Assembly (NCBI RefSeq): GCF_947495315.1
Contig: NZ_CANLYD010000007.1
Span: 1 to 64,000 of the forward strand
Length of the DNA: 64,000 bases
Direction: 5' to 3'
Source: an uncultured Aquimarina sp.
GTDB lineage: Bacteria; Bacteroidota; Bacteroidia; Flavobacteriales; Flavobacteriaceae
Both the position numbers and the translations under genes were made by a program. Under the pieces are notes generated by a model that was not told the origin of the DNA, made no database searches, and saw nothing but the letters and a program-made list of their open reading frames with translations. This document shows, piece by piece, positions 54,214 through 63,662 of this stretch (position 1 is its first letter; every line of letters begins with the position of its first letter).

Positions 54214-55716
54214 ATGGAACAACACTCAAATATCTTAAAATACAAACATCTTGGAATCTACACTCAGAATGAAAATGTGGTGTATATGCGTGAGGATTGC
54301 CACGTCTGTATTTCCGAAGGTTTTGAAGCATTAACACGAATAAGGATATCAAAGGCAACCCATTCAATTGTAGCAAGTCTCAATGTTATAAATTCTGACA
54401 TACTGCTACCCAACGAAATAGGGCTATCGGATGCTGCTGCAAAAAAGTTGAATGTTTCCGACAATGACACCCTGTACGTTTCCCATTTAGAACCTATAGA
54501 ATCGTTAAGCCACGTCAGGGCAAAAATCTATAACCAAAAACTGGATTACAACGCCTATAACCAAATCATAACCGATATCGTTGAAGGCGACTATTCCAAC
54601 ATACACCTTTCGGCATTCATTGCAGCCTGTGCAGGAGACCGAATGGATATTGATGAAATATCCGACCTCACAAAAGCTATGATTGCCTCTGGAAAACAAT
54701 TGAATTGGAATAAAGAAATCGTTGTCGATAAACATTGCATTGGCGGATTACCCGGTAATAGAACCACACCCTTGGTAGTGGCCATTGTAGCTGCTTATGG
54801 ACTTACAATGCCAAAAACGTCCTCGCGAGCCATTACTTCGCCCGCAGGTACAGCAGATACTATGGAAGTTCTGACCAATGTTACGCTCTCTTCCGAAGAA
54901 ATAATGGCTGTGGTAGAAAAAGAAGGAGGTTGTTTTGTTTGGGGTGGTACAGCGCAATTAAGCCCCGCTGATGATGTACTGATTAAGATTGAGAAGGCCT
55001 TGGATATTGATAGCGAAGGGCAACTCATAGCCTCGGTACTTTCCAAAAAGGCTGCGGCAGGTTCAACCCACGTTGTTATAGATATTCCCGTAGGAAAAAC
55101 TGCGAAAGTTAGAAGTGAAGAAATGGCACAAAAACTAAAAAACCATATGGAAACGGTAGGCAACACTGTCGGGTTGAATGTGAAAGTGGTCATTACTGAT
55201 GGTACGCAACCTGTAGGGAGAGGGATTGGTCCAACTTTAGAAGCCATCGATATACTAAAGGTTTTGAAAAATGAGACAGATGCGCCGATGGACTTAATGG
55301 AAAGGTCATTGCTTTTGGCTGGAGAACTTATAGAGCTTTCGGGCAAAGTCGAAAAAGGAAAAGGAACGGAAACCGCCAAAGAAGTGCTTATATCTGGTAA
55401 AGCTTATGAAAAATTCCTTGCCATTTGTAAAGCCCAAGGCCGCTTTTCAAAACCTGTTTTAGCACCTTATAAAATTGAAATCAGAGCAGAAAAATCGGGC
55501 AGTCTAAAGCGGATAGATAATCGAAAGATTGCAAAACTCGCCAAGCTTTCTGGCGCACCGCAGTCTAAATCGGCTGGGATTCTTTTGAATGTCCATTTAG
55601 ATGAAAAAATTGAAAAAGATGACTTACTATTCACGCTTTTTGCAGAATCGCAGGGTGAATTAAATTACGCCTTAGAGTACAAGAACAGTCATAACGACAT
55701 TATAACTATTAAATAA
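54214..55716 (+). CDS. AMP phosphorylase-like thymidine phosphorylase family enzyme
   Basis: A 500-residue enzyme of the archaeal AMP-phosphorylase group: bacterial thymidine phosphorylase is about 440 residues and lacks the N-terminal extension (about 1-85). Stretches include DKHCIGGLPGNRTTPLVV, KTSSRAITSPAGTADTMEVL and GGTAQLSPADD. The archaeal enzyme converts AMP + phosphate to adenine + ribose-1,5-bisphosphate. The GLPGNRTTP stretch is the phosphate-site signature of that group. It starts 4 bases after the RNase, making coupling to RNA-derived NMPs likely. Confidence 0.88.
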   Translation: MEQHSNILKYKHLGIYTQNENVVYMREDCHVCISEGFEALTRIRISKATHSIVASLNVINSDILLPNEIGLSDAAAKKLNVSDNDTLYVSHLEPIESLSHVRAKIYNQKLDYNAYNQIITDIVEGDYSNIHLSAFIAACAGDRMDIDEISDLTKAMIASGKQLNWNKEIVVDKHCIGGLPGNRTTPLVVAIVAAYGLTMPKTSSRAITSPAGTADTMEVLTNVTLSSEEIMAVVEKEGGCFVWGGTAQLSPADDVLIKIEKALDIDSEGQLIASVLSKKAAAGSTHVVIDIPVGKTAKVRSEEMAQKLKNHMETVGNTVGLNVKVVITDGTQPVGRGIGPTLEAIDILKVLKNETDAPMDLMERSLLLAGELIELSGKVEKGKGTETAKEVLISGKAYEKFLAICKAQGRFSKPVLAPYKIEIRAEKSGSLKRIDNRKIAKLAKLSGAPQSKSAGILLNVHLDEKIEKDDLLFTLFAESQGELNYALEYKNSHNDIITIK

Positions 55717-55724
55717 AAAATAAA

Positions 55725-56618
55725 ATGAAAACTATACTATTTAGCCTTCCGGGAAACGAGGAATTAACAGAGCTAATGGCAACAAAAATGAATGCTGAAG
55801 TGGGAAAGACCACCTTACGAAAGTTCCCTGACGGCGAATCCTACACGCGCATATTATCTGACGTAAAAGATAAGTGTGTGGTCTTGGTCTGCACCCTACA
55901 CGACCCTGATAAGAAATTATTACCACTATATTTTTTAAGCCATACAGCAAAATCATTAGGTGCTATGTGTACTTGTTTGGTAGCACCGTATTTGGCATAT
56001 ATGCGACAAGACAAGATATTTAATGAGGGTGAAGGCGTTACCTCTACCTATTTCGGGAAGTTAATTTCCGGTTTTGCTGATAGTATTACCACTGTTGACC
56101 CTCACCTACACAGGATACACTCATTGAGTGAAGTCTATAACATTCTAAACAAAGTCATTCACGCTGCAGATGACATTTCAAAGTGGATAAAAGAAAATAT
56201 TAAAAACCCAGTATTAATAGGTCCGGATTCCGAAAGCGAACAATGGGTATCTGAAGTAGCTAAAAACGCAGATGCACCATTTACCGTCTTACAAAAAGTA
56301 CGTCACGGTGACCGCGATGTAGAAGTTTCTGTTCCTGATGTAGATAAATATAAAGATGCCACGCCTGTTTTGGTTGACGATATTATCTCAACAGCTCGTA
56401 CAATGATTGAAACCGTAGGGCACTTAAAAAAAGCTGGAATGAAATCGCCGATATGTGTGGGCATTCACGCTGTTTTTTCAGGCAATGCCTATCAAGACCT
56501 AATGGATTCTGGCGTAGAAAAAATAGTGACCTGTAATACTATTCCACATCCTTCAAATGCAATTGACTTGAGTGATGTTATGGCAAAAGAAGTTAAGAAA
56601 TTGATGCATCACATATGA
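55725..56618 (+). CDS. prs: Divergent ribose-phosphate pyrophosphokinase
   Basis: A 297-residue PRPP synthetase-like enzyme. It has YMRQDKIFNEGEGVTSTYFGK (compare YARQDR), TVDPHLHR near 125, KVRHGDRDVEV for the flexible loop and VLVDDIISTARTM for the PRPP loop. The usual loop is DDxxxTGGT; here GG is replaced by AR. This can alter substrate or rate. Length and motifs otherwise fit. It is 8 bases after the AMP-phosphorylase gene. It could turn ribose phosphates into PRPP, or act in reverse with AMP to give ATP. Confidence 0.83.
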   Translation: MKTILFSLPGNEELTELMATKMNAEVGKTTLRKFPDGESYTRILSDVKDKCVVLVCTLHDPDKKLLPLYFLSHTAKSLGAMCTCLVAPYLAYMRQDKIFNEGEGVTSTYFGKLISGFADSITTVDPHLHRIHSLSEVYNILNKVIHAADDISKWIKENIKNPVLIGPDSESEQWVSEVAKNADAPFTVLQKVRHGDRDVEVSVPDVDKYKDATPVLVDDIISTARTMIETVGHLKKAGMKSPICVGIHAVFSGNAYQDLMDSGVEKIVTCNTIPHPSNAIDLSDVMAKEVKKLMHHI

Positions 56619-57265
56619 TAAAACAAAGCTATATACTGTTACTTATCCTATTCAATATCCCAATGAATGGACAAACTGAAATGCTCGTTGGGCAAATCTC
56701 AGGCAGGACAATAGCACGTGAAAATTTTGATGAAGATGGTGTGTTGCTTAACAAGCAAACGTTTGAGGCCGGAAAAATAATAGAGAAAAAGGGATATTAT
56801 CAAATTGTGGTCGTAACGGAATTATTTGATGAAGAAAAAAAACCTACAGAAAAATACACGACGACCTATCGATGTAAACCTGATGAAACAAGCATTATGG
56901 TAATGGCATTCCCGTTTGCAAAACCCAATTCTAAAGAAACCGAAATCAATAGCTCAACTAAAAACTTTACTAAGTTATATGACCTAGGCAATCTAAAAGA
57001 TATTGAAATAGAAATGAATTTTGATTCTGGCCTACTAAACTTTTTTGGTTCTAAAAGCCTTATTAGAATATATGACCGTCAATTGAATACCGACAAAGCA
57101 AATATACAAATCGAATCAAAAATAAATATTAAGGCCTATGCATTGGGTATCCGCATCAAACAACTCAACTATACTGTTATTGAAGAATTAAACAATAACT
57201 ATTTGTTGACGTTTCAAAAATTCACTGAAACGGATGGCAGCTATTTTACAATGACTTATAACTAA
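56615..57265 (+). CDS. Secreted protein of unknown function
   Basis: A 216-residue protein with a signal peptide ending IPMNGQ and a beta-rich mature part. No Cys pairs or enzymatic motifs are seen. TTYRCKPDETSIMVMAFPFAKP and NSSTKNFTKLYDLGNL are the most distinctive stretches. It overlaps the prs stop by 4 bases and is 6 bases before the frameshifted PRPP-associated gene, so it belongs to the same unit. The function is unknown. Confidence 0.66.
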   Translation: MIKQSYILLLILFNIPMNGQTEMLVGQISGRTIARENFDEDGVLLNKQTFEAGKIIEKKGYYQIVVVTELFDEEKKPTEKYTTTYRCKPDETSIMVMAFPFAKPNSKETEINSSTKNFTKLYDLGNLKDIEIEMNFDSGLLNFFGSKSLIRIYDRQLNTDKANIQIESKINIKAYALGIRIKQLNYTVIEELNNNYLLTFQKFTETDGSYFTMTYN

Positions 57266-57271
57266 AACAAA

Positions 57272-57567
57272 ATGAAGAATTACGATACGCTTTCAGAAGC
57301 AATTAACGATTTAAAGCAAAGAGGTTACAGTTATGATTTTAACCTAAAGCCTTCGTGTTTGGAATGTGCATCACTTAAAATCGAAATTAAACCTGAAGAT
57401 TTTAAAGTCGATGAGACCCATCGTTTTGAAGGTATGAGCAGTACCGATGATAATATAGCGTACTGTATGCCATATCATCTAAAGATGGTATTAAGGGCGC
57501 TTTGGTGGATGCCTATGGGGTCTATGCAGAAAACATTTCTGAAGCAATGAGAAAAAAATTACGATAA
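57272..57567 (+). pseudogene. Small PRPP-associated protein, interrupted by a frameshift
   Basis: The first 62-63 codons read MKNYDTLSEAINDLKQRG... to FEGMSSTDDNIA in frame 1, then the frame runs into unrelated residues and stops at 57550. From 57460 the neighbouring frame reads VLYAISSKDGIKGALVDAY and VYAENISEAMRKKLR, ending at 57567, exactly as the family (small proteins annotated in Bacteroidota as phosphoribosylpyrophosphate synthetase) continues. So a one-base deletion, a -1 slip or a sequencing error lies near 57460. The rejoined product is about 98 residues. The function is not demonstrated; it has a Cys pair (CLEC). Confidence 0.85.
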
Positions 57568-57585
57568 CACTTAAACTTTATAATA

Positions 57586-59688
57586 ATGGAAAACCACGAA
57601 CATCACAATCACGAAGAAATGGACCATTCTAAAATGGACCATTCAAAGATGAAGCACAAAAAAGAAGACCACTCTAAAATGAACCACGGAAGCGGTGGTC
57701 ATTCTGGTCATAATCCTGGTCACGGTCAAATGGGTCACGACCATCACAAAATGATGATTGCCGATTTTCGAAAACGGTTTTGGGTAACTCTTGTTCTTAC
57801 CGTTCCAATTCTATTCTTATCCCCAATGATTCAAGAATTTTTTGGATATGAATTTCTCTTACCAGGAAACCCATATATCCTATTTGCACTTTCCACCGTA
57901 GTGTATTTCTATGGTGGCTGGCCATTTTTAAAAGGATTTTGGTCAGAAATAAAGAAGGGTTCACCAGGAATGATGACCCTAATTTCTATGGCTATTAGCG
58001 TCGCCTACTTTTATAGTACCGCTACAGTATTCGGTTTACGTGGTGAAGATTTTTTCTGGGAACTTTCAACACTAATCGCAATTATGCTTTTAGGTCATTG
58101 GATAGAAATGAAAAGTGTACTAGGTGCATCAAAAGCCCTACAGCTATTAGTAAGTATGATGCCCGCCGAAGCCCACAGGGTAAAGGGTGATACTATAGAA
58201 GATATTCCCTTGGAAGATTTGTTAAAAGACGATGTGATTTTAGTAAAGCCTGGTGAAAAAGTTCCTGCTGATGGGATTATAGTAGATGGTTCGAGTTACT
58301 TAAATGAATCAATGCTTACAGGGGAATCCAAACCTGTAAAAAAAGATGAAAATGATAAAGTAATTGGTGGCTCGGTAAACGGCAATAGCACCTTAAAGGT
58401 TAAGGTAGAACATACAGGTAAGGATAGCTATCTCAATAAGGTCATCAAAATGGTTGAGGAAGCACAAAAGACCAAATCTAAAATGCAAAACCTTTCAGAC
58501 AGGGCTGCAAAATGGTTAACCTACATTGCTTTGGCTATTGGTTTTGGAACATTGGCTGTTTGGCTCATTTTAGGCTTTCCTTTTGTATATGCCTTAGAGA
58601 GAATGGTGACGGTTATGGTTATTGCTTGCCCGCACGCATTAGGACTTGCCATTCCGTTAGTTGTTGCTATATCTACCGCAGTATCTGCCCAAAATGGCTT
58701 ATTGATAAGGAATCGAACAGCTTTTGAAGAATCCCGAAAAATATCAGCTTTATTGTTTGATAAAACTGGAACATTGACAAAAGGTGATTTTGGTGTCACA
58801 AGAGTTGAATCCACAAACCAAGATTATTCAACAGAAGAAATCTTAAGGCTTTCAAGTGCTTTGGAACAGAGCTCGGAACATCCTATTGCAGTTGGAATTA
58901 TAAAAAAGGTCAAAGAAGATAATATTACAATTCCTAACCCAGAAAATTTCAATGCCATTACAGGTAAAGGTGTAGAAGCTAATGTTGAAGGAAAGCAAGT
59001 TAAGGTAGTAAGTCCTGGATATTTAAGAGATGAAAAAATCACTATTCCTGAAGATGCTTATAGTGACGCTGCTGAAACTGTTGTGTTTGTATTAATCGAT
59101 GGTCAGCTAGCAGGATACATCGCTCTTGCTGATGAAATAAGACCAGAATCTGCGGATGCGATTAAAGTGTTCAAAAAGAACAACATCAAGGTATTGATGG
59201 CTACTGGCGATAACGAAAAGACAGCTAAAGCCGTAAGTGAAAAATTAGGATTGGACGGTTACTACGCAGAGGTGTTACCACATCAAAAAGTGGAAATCGT
59301 AGAAAAGCTTCAAGCAGAAGATGAGTTTGTAGCAATGACAGGAGATGGCGTAAACGATGCACCTGCTCTTGCCAAAGCTAATGTTGGAATCGCAGTAGGC
59401 TCTGGTACCGATGTAGCAGCAGAGACTGCAGACATTATTTTGGTAAACAGTAACCCTCAGGATATTGCCAATCTAATACTATTTGGAAAAGCAACCTATA
59501 ACAAAATGATTCAGAACCTGATTTGGGCAACGGGATACAATGTTGTAGCTATTCCTTTAGCGGCTGGCGTACTATATTCTTCAGGCTTTGTTTTGGGACC
59601 AGCTGTAGGAGCAGTATTTATGAGTTTGAGTACGATTATAGTGGCTATAAATGCGCAATTATTGAAGCGAAAAATTGGTAAAAAGTAA
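57586..59688 (+). CDS. copB: CopB-type copper P-type ATPase
   Basis: A 700-residue inner-membrane ATPase with a His/Met-rich N-terminal tail (about 1-58; HEHHNHEEMDHSKMDHS). It has TGE (about 245), the transport motif CPH (348-350), D392 in DKTGT, SSEHP and GDGVND. CPH in place of CPC marks the CopB (Cu(II)/Ag(I), P1B-3) group, so it complements the CopA at 2720. It starts 18 bases after the frameshifted gene. Confidence 0.93.
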   Translation: MENHEHHNHEEMDHSKMDHSKMKHKKEDHSKMNHGSGGHSGHNPGHGQMGHDHHKMMIADFRKRFWVTLVLTVPILFLSPMIQEFFGYEFLLPGNPYILFALSTVVYFYGGWPFLKGFWSEIKKGSPGMMTLISMAISVAYFYSTATVFGLRGEDFFWELSTLIAIMLLGHWIEMKSVLGASKALQLLVSMMPAEAHRVKGDTIEDIPLEDLLKDDVILVKPGEKVPADGIIVDGSSYLNESMLTGESKPVKKDENDKVIGGSVNGNSTLKVKVEHTGKDSYLNKVIKMVEEAQKTKSKMQNLSDRAAKWLTYIALAIGFGTLAVWLILGFPFVYALERMVTVMVIACPHALGLAIPLVVAISTAVSAQNGLLIRNRTAFEESRKISALLFDKTGTLTKGDFGVTRVESTNQDYSTEEILRLSSALEQSSEHPIAVGIIKKVKEDNITIPNPENFNAITGKGVEANVEGKQVKVVSPGYLRDEKITIPEDAYSDAAETVVFVLIDGQLAGYIALADEIRPESADAIKVFKKNNIKVLMATGDNEKTAKAVSEKLGLDGYYAEVLPHQKVEIVEKLQAEDEFVAMTGDGVNDAPALAKANVGIAVGSGTDVAAETADIILVNSNPQDIANLILFGKATYNKMIQNLIWATGYNVVAIPLAAGVLYSSGFVLGPAVGAVFMSLSTIIVAINAQLLKRKIGKK

Positions 59689-60918
59689 ATGGATAGGAAA
59701 GAAAAACTCAACAGGATATTTTTAATCCTATTGAGTTTATTTGTAGTAATGTTAGGGTATGGTATTTTATTACCAACCCTTCCCTACTATACCGAAAGAT
59801 TAGCTTTAAAAGACAATCTCGATACTGACCTTATCAACTTCCATATTGGACTGCTAACGAGTATTTATCCATTTTTTCAATTAGTATTTGTAGTGGTTTG
59901 GGGCAAGCTATCTGATAAATACGGACGTAAACCAATTATAATAATAGGTCTTATTGGTTTTGTAATAATGCAATTACTTACTGGTCTTGCAACGTCGCTG
60001 ACTATGCTGTATGTTGCACGCATATTTGGTGGCATATTCACATCCTCAGTTATTCCCGTAAGTAATGCTTATTTAAGTGATATCACTTCAGAAAAACGAA
60101 GAACGAAGATTATGGCTTGGTCTGGAGTTTCAATAAGTTCTGGTCTTATTTTTGGTCCCGTAATTGGCGGTTTCTTATCACAAACAGATTTACATTTAGA
60201 ATATTCGTTTGGACAATTACATTTAAACCAGTTTTCTATCCCTTTTGTTTTTGTAGCCATAGTGGGGTTAATGGTATTGTTTATAGTAGTTAAATGGCTT
60301 CAAAATTCAAAGCAAGTCAGTAAATTCAAATCTAAGAAAGTAATATTTCATTTTTCGTTTAGCAGGTATTTTATTGCTCTGCTGTTACTCTCGTTTGTGA
60401 TGCAATTTGTAGTAACCTTATTTGAAACAGTATTTTCAATCTATGGTAAAGATGAATTAGCATTTAATAGTAACCAAGTAGGCATTGGCTTTATGCTTTG
60501 TGGATCAGTAATGGCAATTTTGCAACCAGTTTTTGCCAGTTATGGCGAAAAGATCTTATCAGCAAAAAATCAAATTGCTTTAGGGCTACTAATATCTGGA
60601 ATATCCTTAATTATCTTTCCATTTTTTAATAATGAATTCTTGGTCTATGGTTTAATTGTTGTTTTTGCCGCGGGTGGTGCCATGGTTACACCAAATTTGC
60701 TCTCGGCAGTTTCTTTGATATCAAAGAAAAATACAGGAAGAAATATATCCATACAAAGTTCTACTAATAGCATCGGTCAAATTTTAGGACCAATTATAGG
60801 AACGTGGTTAGTTGCTGGTGGATTTTATTATCCTTTTATAATTGCTGGTGTTTCTATTTTACTGACTCTTGGATTGATTTTACCTTCTTTAAATCTCGAT
60901 AAATTGAATAAAGAATGA
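59689..60918 (+). CDS. MFS drug/metabolite exporter (TetA-like)
   Basis: A 409-residue major-facilitator protein with twelve helices. It has the motif A signature GKLSDKYGRKPIIIIG between helices 2 and 3, and GVSISSGLIFGPVIGGFLS (motif C), found in drug:H+ antiporters. It starts immediately after the CopB stop. The substrate is unknown; it may export a lipid or antibiotic. Confidence 0.83.
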   Translation: MDRKEKLNRIFLILLSLFVVMLGYGILLPTLPYYTERLALKDNLDTDLINFHIGLLTSIYPFFQLVFVVVWGKLSDKYGRKPIIIIGLIGFVIMQLLTGLATSLTMLYVARIFGGIFTSSVIPVSNAYLSDITSEKRRTKIMAWSGVSISSGLIFGPVIGGFLSQTDLHLEYSFGQLHLNQFSIPFVFVAIVGLMVLFIVVKWLQNSKQVSKFKSKKVIFHFSFSRYFIALLLLSFVMQFVVTLFETVFSIYGKDELAFNSNQVGIGFMLCGSVMAILQPVFASYGEKILSAKNQIALGLLISGISLIIFPFFNNEFLVYGLIVVFAAGGAMVTPNLLSAVSLISKKNTGRNISIQSSTNSIGQILGPIIGTWLVAGGFYYPFIIAGVSILLTLGLILPSLNLDKLNKE

Positions 60919-60984
60919 TTTCAAAACAAATATTAGATTTTTAGCTTACAAAACATAAAAGTTATAAAAAACAACGGTAGACAG

Positions 60985-62139
60985 ATGATAAATATGCTTT
61001 TTAAGGACGATGAAAATATAACGCTGATACATTCTGGTGACGAATATTTCATTATGATGAAAGAAATCATTGAAAATGCGCGAGAAGAGATTCATTTACA
61101 GACTTACATCTTCGAAAATGATGAAACAGGAAATGATATAGCAAATTGTTTAAAAGAAGCAGCACATCGAAATGTGAAGGTTTATATTCTATTAGATGCT
61201 TATGGCAGTTCGTCACTTACTGATAATTTTACAAAGGACTTGCAACAGAATGGAATATTTTTTCGATTTTTTTCGCCGTTATTTTCTTTCAACAATTTTT
61301 ATTTAGGCAGAAGGATGCATCACAAAGTAATTGTAGCTGATGCTAAAATTGCAATGATAGGTGGAATAAATATTGCAAATAAATATCGCGGTAAAGAGAG
61401 TGATGAGCCTTGGTTAGATTATGCTATAAAATTAGATTGCCCAGCTGCACAAGATTTACAAAAACTATGTCTAGATTATTTCTTTAAAGATGGAAGTTCA
61501 AAAAAAATAAAACCTGTGTTACATTCTGCTGGAAAAACACTTGTTGGAATTAGACAAAACGATTGGCTCAAAAACAAAACAGAAGTATGTGACGCTTATA
61601 TAAATTCTATTAATCAGGCCAAGAATGAAATAGTTATTGTTAGTTCTTATTTTCTACCAGGAAGAAGACTAAACAATACTATAATAGGTGCTTGTAAAAG
61701 AAAAGTAAAAGTAACGCTAATATTAGCAGGAATTAGTGATGTGCCTTTAATACGTAATGCAACCTCTTATTTATATTCATTGTTTTTAAAACAAAATGTG
61801 CTAATATATGAATGGAATAAGTCTGTTGTACACGGCAAAGCAGCTGTGGTCGATAACAAATGGTCCACAATAGGCTCATTTAACCTCAATGACCTTAGCT
61901 GCTATGGAAGTATAGAAATGAATGTTGAAATACATTCTCAAGATTTCGCAGAAATCCTGCTAAAAGATTTTGAAGATATAATAGAAAAATGCAATCAAAT
62001 CACCAATACTAAACTAAAGAATAGAATAAGTACATTAAATAAGTTAAAAAATTGGTTAGCCTATCACATTGTTAGAACGGCACTACACATTTTAACTTTT
62101 CTACCACATATAAAATTACTTGAAAAGCAACATTTTTAA
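60985..62139 (+). CDS. Cardiolipin synthase-like phospholipase D protein
   Basis: A 384-residue protein with two HxKx4D motifs: HHKVIVAD (H112, K114, D119) followed by MIGGINIANKY, and VHGKAAVVD (about 282-290) followed by TIGSFNLN. Both are complete, so the enzyme looks active. It lacks the N-terminal membrane segments of ClsA. It probably joins phosphatidylglycerol molecules to cardiolipin, supporting membrane change under stress. It is 67 bases after the MFS gene. Confidence 0.87.
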   Translation: MINMLFKDDENITLIHSGDEYFIMMKEIIENAREEIHLQTYIFENDETGNDIANCLKEAAHRNVKVYILLDAYGSSSLTDNFTKDLQQNGIFFRFFSPLFSFNNFYLGRRMHHKVIVADAKIAMIGGINIANKYRGKESDEPWLDYAIKLDCPAAQDLQKLCLDYFFKDGSSKKIKPVLHSAGKTLVGIRQNDWLKNKTEVCDAYINSINQAKNEIVIVSSYFLPGRRLNNTIIGACKRKVKVTLILAGISDVPLIRNATSYLYSLFLKQNVLIYEWNKSVVHGKAAVVDNKWSTIGSFNLNDLSCYGSIEMNVEIHSQDFAEILLKDFEDIIEKCNQITNTKLKNRISTLNKLKNWLAYHIVRTALHILTFLPHIKLLEKQHF

Positions 62140-62221
62140 AAAATGAGAGCCCAGTTTTTAGTCAAAAGCTTATGTTAACTTTAAAGAATTAGTTTCTATG
62201 AATCCTCAAAAATCTATTAAA

Positions 62222-62707
62222 ATGATAAAAATATTAACTACAGGTGGCACAATTGAAGGTATAGATTCTGTAGATGAAGACGGAATCAAAACATCGAACC
62301 TAACTATCGAAGATTTATTAAGCAATGCCAGTGTTGATTTTGATTATTCGATTGAGAGTATCTTCAGAAAGGACAGCAGAGCTATTGATGAAAATGACAG
62401 GGCACTTTTAGCAAGAAAAATAAAAGAAACTAAAACGACTAAAATATTGATAACGCATGGCACTTTCACTATGGAAGATACCGCAAAATACATAGGAAAA
62501 CTCAATCTTGGTAAGACCATTGTCCTAGTTGGGTCTTTTATTCTAGGGACATCAAAAAATACCGATGCCCCATTTAATCTAGGTTTTGCAATAAGCTCAT
62601 TACAATTTCTAAAACCAGACGTTTATATAGCTATGAACGGACAGGTTTTTCAATGGGAAAATGTTACTAAAAATTTAGAAACCAACAAATTTGAGCATAA
62701 TGCATAA
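62222..62707 (+). CDS. Half-length asparaginase-like protein (N-terminal domain)
   Basis: I use ATG at 62222 (MIKILTTGGTIEG). The 161-residue protein has the first Thr site, TTGGTIEG, and the second, ITHGTFTMEDTA, which hold the nucleophile and Thr-Lys/Asp set of type I/II asparaginases. Full enzymes are about 330 residues; the C-terminal domain that completes the active site is absent and no frameshifted continuation is seen before the next gene. It may be a stand-alone regulator or amidase. Such half-size proteins are common in Bacteroidota. Confidence 0.78.
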   Translation: MIKILTTGGTIEGIDSVDEDGIKTSNLTIEDLLSNASVDFDYSIESIFRKDSRAIDENDRALLARKIKETKTTKILITHGTFTMEDTAKYIGKLNLGKTIVLVGSFILGTSKNTDAPFNLGFAISSLQFLKPDVYIAMNGQVFQWENVTKNLETNKFEHNA

Positions 62708-62715
62708 CAATATAA

Positions 62716-63636
62716 ATGATGTTTGGAACTTCAATACATTGGACTACTTTTTTCTATCTTTTATTAGATACGGTCATTGTATTATTTACACTTTACTATT
62801 CAACACGAAAGTATTCCAGTGGTTATAAAAGGTTTTTCTATCTGGGCATCCTGTTTATAACATACAATCTAACAGGTGGGTTCTTACCCATTGAAAATTT
62901 CCCAGGACCTCTCATTCTTCAATATATAATAACTTATGGTGTTGCTATAGCGTTATGCGTTTATATCGTTTACTACTTGTACAAGGAATATGATATTGTG
63001 GTTTTAAAATATAATTCTTCTATACGAAATTTAGCAATTTTAGTCTCAGCAAGTTTCATCGTTCTATTCCTAATCCCGTACTTCTTTACAAATTCGTTGA
63101 ACTCTTCAAGATTACTTTTTACCATACCAATCTCGATAATTGCCTTTTTATTTTTAGGGATGTTTTACGAGAGGATTTCTAATCCAAGTAACCCAAATGA
63201 ATATATATTACGTCGTAACAGATTATCAATGGTTAGTGTGGCGAGTATAGCTCTTTTACCTGTACTGACATTTATTGGAGATTACCAATGGTTGACCTTC
63301 ACAGTTATGAATGCATCTTTCTACGCCATTACGATTATTGAGATAGATAGACACCTTTACTTTCTAGAAAATAAGACAAAAATGTACGAGGTATTTGCAA
63401 TGAGCAAAGAACAGGCAATCCACTCCGCCGATACAAAAATAATCTACGAAAACTTGACACGACGAGAAATAGAGGTTACCTTATCAATTCTGGGCAATCT
63501 TAGTTATAAACAAATCGCTAAGGATTTATTCATTGCAGAAAGTACGGTGTCAAAACACGCCTCTAACATCTACAAAAAAACAGGTGCAAAGAATAGAAGG
63601 CAATTTATTTCTCGCTACAGAAAAAAATCGAAATAG
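62716..63636 (+). CDS. Membrane-anchored LuxR-type regulator
   Basis: A 306-residue protein with about seven predicted helices (residues about 8-215) and a C-terminal LuxR/NarL helix-turn-helix (about 245-306): NLTRREIEVTLSILGNLSYKQIAKDLFIAESTVSKHASNIYKKTGAKNR in order. Such proteins sense a membrane signal and act as transcription factors. A phased array of CCGTA/TACGG half-sites lies 27-64 bases after its stop, suggesting that it controls the gene to its right or itself. It is the last gene of the plus-strand run. Confidence 0.84.
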   Translation: MMFGTSIHWTTFFYLLLDTVIVLFTLYYSTRKYSSGYKRFFYLGILFITYNLTGGFLPIENFPGPLILQYIITYGVAIALCVYIVYYLYKEYDIVVLKYNSSIRNLAILVSASFIVLFLIPYFFTNSLNSSRLLFTIPISIIAFLFLGMFYERISNPSNPNEYILRRNRLSMVSVASIALLPVLTFIGDYQWLTFTVMNASFYAITIIEIDRHLYFLENKTKMYEVFAMSKEQAIHSADTKIIYENLTRREIEVTLSILGNLSYKQIAKDLFIAESTVSKHASNIYKKTGAKNRRQFISRYRKKSK

Positions 63637-63662
63637 CATTATCTCTAATCCCACAACGATTA

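Noticed and set aside
54795..55379. 194-residue minus-strand frame opposite AMP phosphorylase
   Set aside because: Shadow ORF with Ser/Thr/Pro-rich sequence; the plus-strand gene is clearly real.
54214..56618. Complete archaeal AMP to RuBisCO pathway
   Set aside because: No ribose-1,5-bisphosphate isomerase or RuBisCO large subunit is encoded in the window.
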